DNA of 64,000 nucleotides from the NCBI RefSeq assembly GCF_042643355.1, contig NZ_JBHRSS010000003.1:1302001-1366000 (forward strand). Reading direction: 5' to 3'. The translations under genes and the position numbers were made by a program. Below are positions 61,512-64,000 of the stretch, piece by piece (position 1 is the stretch's first letter; each line of letters starts with the position of its first letter). The DNA is from Salinisphaera aquimarina. GTDB lineage: Bacteria > Pseudomonadota > Gammaproteobacteria > Nevskiales > Salinisphaeraceae. The notes under the pieces are model-generated. The model was given only the letters and a program-made list of their open reading frames with translations, searched no databases and was not told the DNA's origin.

Positions 61512-63125
61512 ATGTCCAATCTTTTCGGTATAGGTTACAGCGGCTTGAGCGCGGCCCAGAGCGGCATGTCGACGGCCAGCAACAACATCGCCAACGTCAA
61601 TACGCCGGGCTATACCCGCCAGCAGCTGCGCCTCGAGCAGAGCGCACAGTCCGGCGGTCAGGGCGGTGTGCAGGTGGGCGCGGTCCAACGCAACTATCAG
61701 CAGTACGTCACCGGCCAGCTCAACGATGCGCGCAGCAAGGAAAGCGCGCTCGACAGCCATCTCAGCCAGCTGTCGCAGATCAACAACCTGCTCGGCGACA
61801 GCGACGCCGGACTGGCGCCGTTGATGCAGCAGTTCTTCTCCGGGCTGCAGACGCTGGCCGGCAATCCCGACGATGCCGCCGCACGCGAATCCCTGCTGGG
61901 GGATGCGAACAGCATGAGTGCCCAGTTCCAGGCTTTTTCCGGCTACCTGAAGGACATGGGCGACAGCGTCGAGAGCCAGATGGACGGCGCGGTCAAGCAG
62001 GTCAACAACTACGCCGCCCAGATCGACAGTCTTAACGAGCAGATCTCGCTGGCGCGCGGACGCACTGGCGCCGAGCCCAATACGCTGCTCGACAAGCGCG
62101 ACCAGCTGGTCTCCGAAATGGGCCAGCTGATCAACATCGACGTGGCCGTACAGGACGGCGATACCTACAACATCAGCGCCGCCGGCCAGCCGCTGGTGGA
62201 TGCCACTGGCGCGCATTCGCTGGCGCTGGTGCCGTCTGCCGCGGACTCCACGCGCCGCGTGATCGCCTATGAAGCGCCGGGCGGGGCAGTGCGTGAACTC
62301 GATTCGGAACAGGTCAGCGGTGGCACGCTGGGCGGGCTGGTCGCGTTTCGCGACGAGTCGCTGGAATCCGCCAGCCTTACCCTCGACCAGCTTGCCCATG
62401 ACATGGCCGGCAAGATCAACGAGGTCCACAAGCAGGGCACGGACCTGGCAGGCAAGGCCGGCGAGGATTTCTTCGAAACGTCCAGGCCGATCAGCCTCAA
62501 CAATGCCCGCAATACCGGTTCGGCCACGCTCCAGGTCGCGTTCAGCGACGACGGCATGGCCGACGTCGCTGCCAGCAACTACCGCGTGGACTACAACAAC
62601 GGCCAGTACAGCGTGACGCGTGTGAGCGATGGCCAGCGTACCAACTTCGGCACCGATCCGTTCTCGATTGGCGGCGTCGACGTGGCGGTCGACGGCGCCC
62701 CCAACGAAGGTGATTCTTTCCTGATCAAACCGCTGGATAACGCGGCCGCGATGCTGGGCGTTTCGATCACCGATCCGTCCAAGATTGCGGCGGCGCAAGG
62801 CGGCGGCAGCGGCGACAACCGCAACGCCCAGGCACTGGCCGATCTGCAGAATGCGAAGACGGTGGAAGGCAATCGCAGCTTCAACAGCAGCTATGCGCAG
62901 TTGGTCAGCGATGTCGGCAATCGTACCCGCACGCTGCAGGTCAACGGCGACGCACAGCAGACCCTGTCGAGCGAACTCGAGAACGCCCAGCAGTCGATTT
63001 CGGGCGTCAATCTGGACGAGGAACAGGTCAACCTTCTCTATTACCAGCAGATGTACCAGGCCAACGCCAAGGTGATCGAAACCGCCGCCAGCATGTTCGA
63101 CACGCTGCTGGGTATTCGCGCCTAG
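61512..63125 (+). CDS. flgK: Hook-filament junction protein 1 FlgK
   Basis: First junction protein between hook and filament, 537 aa. N-terminal LFGIGYSGLSAAQSGMSTASNNIANVNTPGYTRQQL and C-terminal NLDEEQVNLLYYQQMYQANAKVIETAASMFDTLLGI form the D0 pair. The DSLNEQISLARGRTGAEPNTLLDKRDQLVSEM segment is characteristic of FlgK. Own sigma-28 promoter; its chaperone FlgN is encoded at 51.8 kb. flgL follows after 37 bp. Confidence 0.96.
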   Translation: MSNLFGIGYSGLSAAQSGMSTASNNIANVNTPGYTRQQLRLEQSAQSGGQGGVQVGAVQRNYQQYVTGQLNDARSKESALDSHLSQLSQINNLLGDSDAGLAPLMQQFFSGLQTLAGNPDDAAARESLLGDANSMSAQFQAFSGYLKDMGDSVESQMDGAVKQVNNYAAQIDSLNEQISLARGRTGAEPNTLLDKRDQLVSEMGQLINIDVAVQDGDTYNISAAGQPLVDATGAHSLALVPSAADSTRRVIAYEAPGGAVRELDSEQVSGGTLGGLVAFRDESLESASLTLDQLAHDMAGKINEVHKQGTDLAGKAGEDFFETSRPISLNNARNTGSATLQVAFSDDGMADVAASNYRVDYNNGQYSVTRVSDGQRTNFGTDPFSIGGVDVAVDGAPNEGDSFLIKPLDNAAAMLGVSITDPSKIAAAQGGGSGDNRNAQALADLQNAKTVEGNRSFNSSYAQLVSDVGNRTRTLQVNGDAQQTLSSELENAQQSISGVNLDEEQVNLLYYQQMYQANAKVIETAASMFDTLLGIRA

Positions 63126-63162
63126 CTACACGGCGCAACCGGATTTTTCAGGAGAGCCAGCG

Positions 63163-64000
63163 ATGCGCTTGAGTACCAACACGATCTACGCCATGGGCAG
63201 CCAGGCGATCCTGCGCCAGCAGAGCCAGGTCGCCGATATCGGCCAGCAGTTGGCCAGTGGTCGGCGCATCGTCACGCCCGCCGACGACCCGCGTGCCGCC
63301 GCGCAGGCACTCAACGTCTCGCAGGCCATCCAGGTCAACGAGCAGTTTGCCGACAGCCGCGAGATCGCCCGGCGCAATCTTTCCGCCGAGGACAACGAAC
63401 TCGACAGTGTCATCAACGCCCTGACCGCGGCCAAGCCGCGCCTGGTGCAGGCCGGCAACGGCACACTCAGCGACGCTGACCGCGAATCGATCGCCACCCA
63501 GCTGGACGGCATCCACGCCCAGCTACTGGGCAACGCCAACGCCCAGGACGGCAACGGCCGCTCGATATTCTCGGGTTACAAGAGCGACGCCTCGGCCTTC
63601 ACCTTCGACGAGACGAGCGGTCAGTCCACCTACAACGGCGACGCGGGCCGCCGCGAGCTGCGAGTGGATTCGTCGCGCACCATGCCCATCAACGACACCG
63701 GCGACGAGGTGTTTGCGAGCGTAACGTCGGGCGCGAGCTATGTCGCCCGGGCCAGCGCCAGCAACGCCGGCAGCGCGGTGTTTCAGAACATCGGCGTGCG
63801 CGACAGTGGCGCCGGCGACTATGGTGACAGCTTCGAGGTGACCTTCGGCAACAACGCCGGGACGCTGACCTACAGCGTGCGCAACACGACAACGAATACG
63901 GACGTGGTCAGCGACGCGGCCTTCGAGCCCGGCCAGACACTCGATATCGGTGCCAGCATGAGCATGCGTGTCGGCGGCACGCCCGCCGACGGCGACAGCT
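63163..64000 (+). CDS. flgL: Hook-filament junction protein 3 FlgL, 3' end outside window
   Basis: Second junction protein, incomplete: 279 codons are present and the frame is open at the window edge. RLSTNTIYAMGSQAILRQQSQVADIGQQLASGRRIVTPADDPRAAAQAL is the flagellin-like N-terminal helix with the conserved ASGRRI and PADDP. The residues following are ANAQDGNGRSIFSGYKSDASAFTF, typical of FlgL. ATG 63163 with CAGGAGAGCC box. It is transcribed with flgK. Confidence 0.95.
   Translation, partial: MRLSTNTIYAMGSQAILRQQSQVADIGQQLASGRRIVTPADDPRAAAQALNVSQAIQVNEQFADSREIARRNLSAEDNELDSVINALTAAKPRLVQAGNGTLSDADRESIATQLDGIHAQLLGNANAQDGNGRSIFSGYKSDASAFTFDETSGQSTYNGDAGRRELRVDSSRTMPINDTGDEVFASVTSGASYVARASASNAGSAVFQNIGVRDSGAGDYGDSFEVTFGNNAGTLTYSVRNTTTNTDVVSDAAFEPGQTLDIGASMSMRVGGTPADGDS

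Overview
The window is 64 kb of compact, high-G+C bacterial DNA with about 60 protein genes, no RNA genes, no insertion sequences and no CRISPR. Tripartite RND efflux, FlgH/FlgI L- and P-ring proteins, FlgJ with a muramidase domain, and an enterobacterial-type flhDC-motAB-cheAW-cheRDBYZ-flhBAE-flgN/M/A-flgBCDEFGHIJKL order all point to a motile Gram-negative gammaproteobacterium. The acidic, serine/aspartate-rich surface segments and high G+C suggest a halophilic lineage such as Salinisphaera or a halomonad. That last assignment is inference only.

Layout. 0-1 kb: the 3' part of an acetyl-CoA acetyltransferase. 1.3-7.2 kb (minus): a translationally coupled membrane-fusion protein / RND pump / TolC-type channel operon. 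7.4-8.9 kb: an HNH nuclease and a DUF4197 protein. 9.0-18.4 kb: a formate/molybdenum-cofactor island made of mobA, moeA, an oxalate/formate-family MFS carrier with a 44-residue small subunit, a 998-residue molybdenum formate dehydrogenase, its DUF1641 partner, an AEC carrier and fdhD. 18.6-22.5 kb: a TAXI-type TRAP transporter (lipoprotein receptor, DUF1850 protein, fused permease). 22.5-29.4 kb: a DMT exporter divergent from a LysR regulator, upp and a uracil permease, a Baeyer-Villiger-type flavin monooxygenase behind a perfect 22-bp palindrome, and an aspartate-family aminotransferase. 29.5-34.2 kb: a chemoreceptor with a C-terminal sensory region, a UvrD-type helicase and a small secreted protein. 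34.4-64 kb: an almost uninterrupted flagellar and chemotaxis cluster that runs off the window inside flgL.

Flagellar logic. FlhDC (class 1) sits in the middle of the cluster. Seven good sigma-28 (FliA) promoters can be read directly: before the chemoreceptor, fliD, motA, cheA, cheR, flgM and flgK. Each has a TAAA/TCAA -35 element, six have a 15-nt spacer (fliD has 16), and the -10 element resembles GCCGATAG. These separate the late genes (filament cap, stator, chemotaxis, anti-sigma, hook-filament junction) from the hook-basal-body and export genes, which lack the motif.

The most unusual items are: an FlhD with a 60-residue arginine/glutamate repeat tail; a short FlhB C-domain paralogue coupled to a FliK-like gene; a formate dehydrogenase with Gln beside the active-site Cys and a DUF1641 partner; the MFS small subunit with an intercistronic hairpin; and the isolated palindrome before the monooxygenase.
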